Source: Nitratifractor sp. (lineage in GTDB: Bacteria; Campylobacterota; Campylobacteria; Campylobacterales; Sulfurovaceae). Taken from it: a stretch of DNA of 5,389 nucleotides. The notes beneath the pieces were generated by a model. That model made no database searches, was not told where the DNA came from, and saw nothing but the letters and a program-made list of their open reading frames with translations. The position numbers and the translations under genes are program-made. Numbering within the stretch: position 1 is the stretch's first letter; the number at the start of each line of letters is the position of its first letter. The stretch lies in assembly GCA_024762845.1 (NCBI GenBank), contig JANTGQ010000112.1, forward strand, positions 1 to 5,389, given 5' to 3'. Shown in pieces: positions 5,367 through 5,389 of the stretch.

Positions 5367-5382
5367 TTAACCCGTAGGTTAA
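5367..5382. repeat. Short palindrome TTAACC-CGTA-GGTTAA near the window end
   Basis: Six-base perfect arms around a 4-base loop, just before an ATG at 5386 that could open a gene outside the window. It may be an operator or part of an element end. Too short for a firm assignment. Confidence 0.35.
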
Positions 5383-5389
5383 TCGATGA

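Larger units (their letters stand above)
5293..5389. mobile_element. Possible end of an inserted element or rearranged segment
   Basis: HEPN coding similarity stops near base 5293, where sequence beginning ACCCGGATTATAC takes over. This tail is non-coding in appearance. It contains an inverted repeat CGCAAG (5314-5319) / CTTGCG (5334-5339) with a 14-base spacer, and a short palindrome TTAACC-CGTA-GGTTAA (5367-5382). A terminal stretch like this, upstream of a gene lying outside the window, would fit the edge of an insertion sequence. No transposase is visible and the other end is outside the window, so neither an element family nor target-site duplication can be shown. A deletion fusing two unrelated regions would look the same. 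Confidence 0.35.

Noticed and set aside
1..5389. CRISPR array, tRNA or rRNA genes
   Set aside because: No regularly spaced direct repeats, no cloverleaf-like sequence and no rRNA motifs were seen; nearly the whole window is occupied by protein genes.

Overview
The window looks like chromosome of a Campylobacterota (epsilonproteobacterial) species, probably a free-living type related to Sulfurovum, Sulfurimonas or Nitratiruptor. This rests on gene order and protein character, not a database search. The run aroQ - Xaa-Pro peptidase - folK - flhF, with an aminofutalosine-deaminase-like hydrolase beside aroQ, recalls the Helicobacter pylori and Campylobacter jejuni neighbourhoods. The DNA is AT-rich, and its clearest promoter-like signals are extended -10 boxes (TGCTATAAT) without a convincing -35, as is common in this phylum.

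Layout. (1) Bases 1-564, minus strand: N-terminal 188 codons of an amidohydrolase of the aminofutalosine deaminase family (futalosine route to menaquinone); its C-terminal half lies outside the window. (2) Bases 565-629: a compact divergent promoter region. (3) Bases 630-3742, plus strand: a tightly packed, probably co-transcribed block. It holds aroQ (type II 3-dehydroquinase), an M24 Xaa-Pro peptidase (1-bp overlap with aroQ), folK (GTG start, strong Shine-Dalgarno) and flhF (22-bp overlap with folK). (4) Bases 3746-4771: mnmA, the tRNA 2-thiouridylase. It follows flhF by 3 bp and is in the same reading frame; the only start that gives the usual MnmA N-terminus is an ATT codon. flhG, the usual partner downstream of flhF, is not there. 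(5) Bases 4793-5310: a decayed MntA/HepT (MNT-HEPN) toxin-antitoxin pair. The antitoxin is frameshifted by one extra G inside its GSx10DxD active site, and the toxin loses similarity abruptly after about 48 residues. (6) Bases 5293-5389: unrelated sequence with two inverted repeats, which I read as the edge of an insertion or rearrangement.

How the genes fit together. aroQ makes shikimate-pathway intermediates for aromatic amino acids, folate and chorismate-derived menaquinone. The divergent hydrolase belongs to a family acting later on that menaquinone route, and folK acts in folate synthesis. flhF positions the polar flagellum, and mnmA modifies wobble U34 of Lys, Glu and Gln tRNAs. The toxin-antitoxin remnant is accessory DNA downstream. 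An 11-bp perfect inverted repeat covering the mnmA stop codon contains an extended -10 box (TGCTATAAT) just ahead of the antitoxin ribosome-binding site, which suggests an autoregulated operator-promoter. No completely new system is visible. The points most worth checking are the ATT start of mnmA, flhF without adjacent flhG, and the broken toxin-antitoxin locus with its embedded operator-like repeat.
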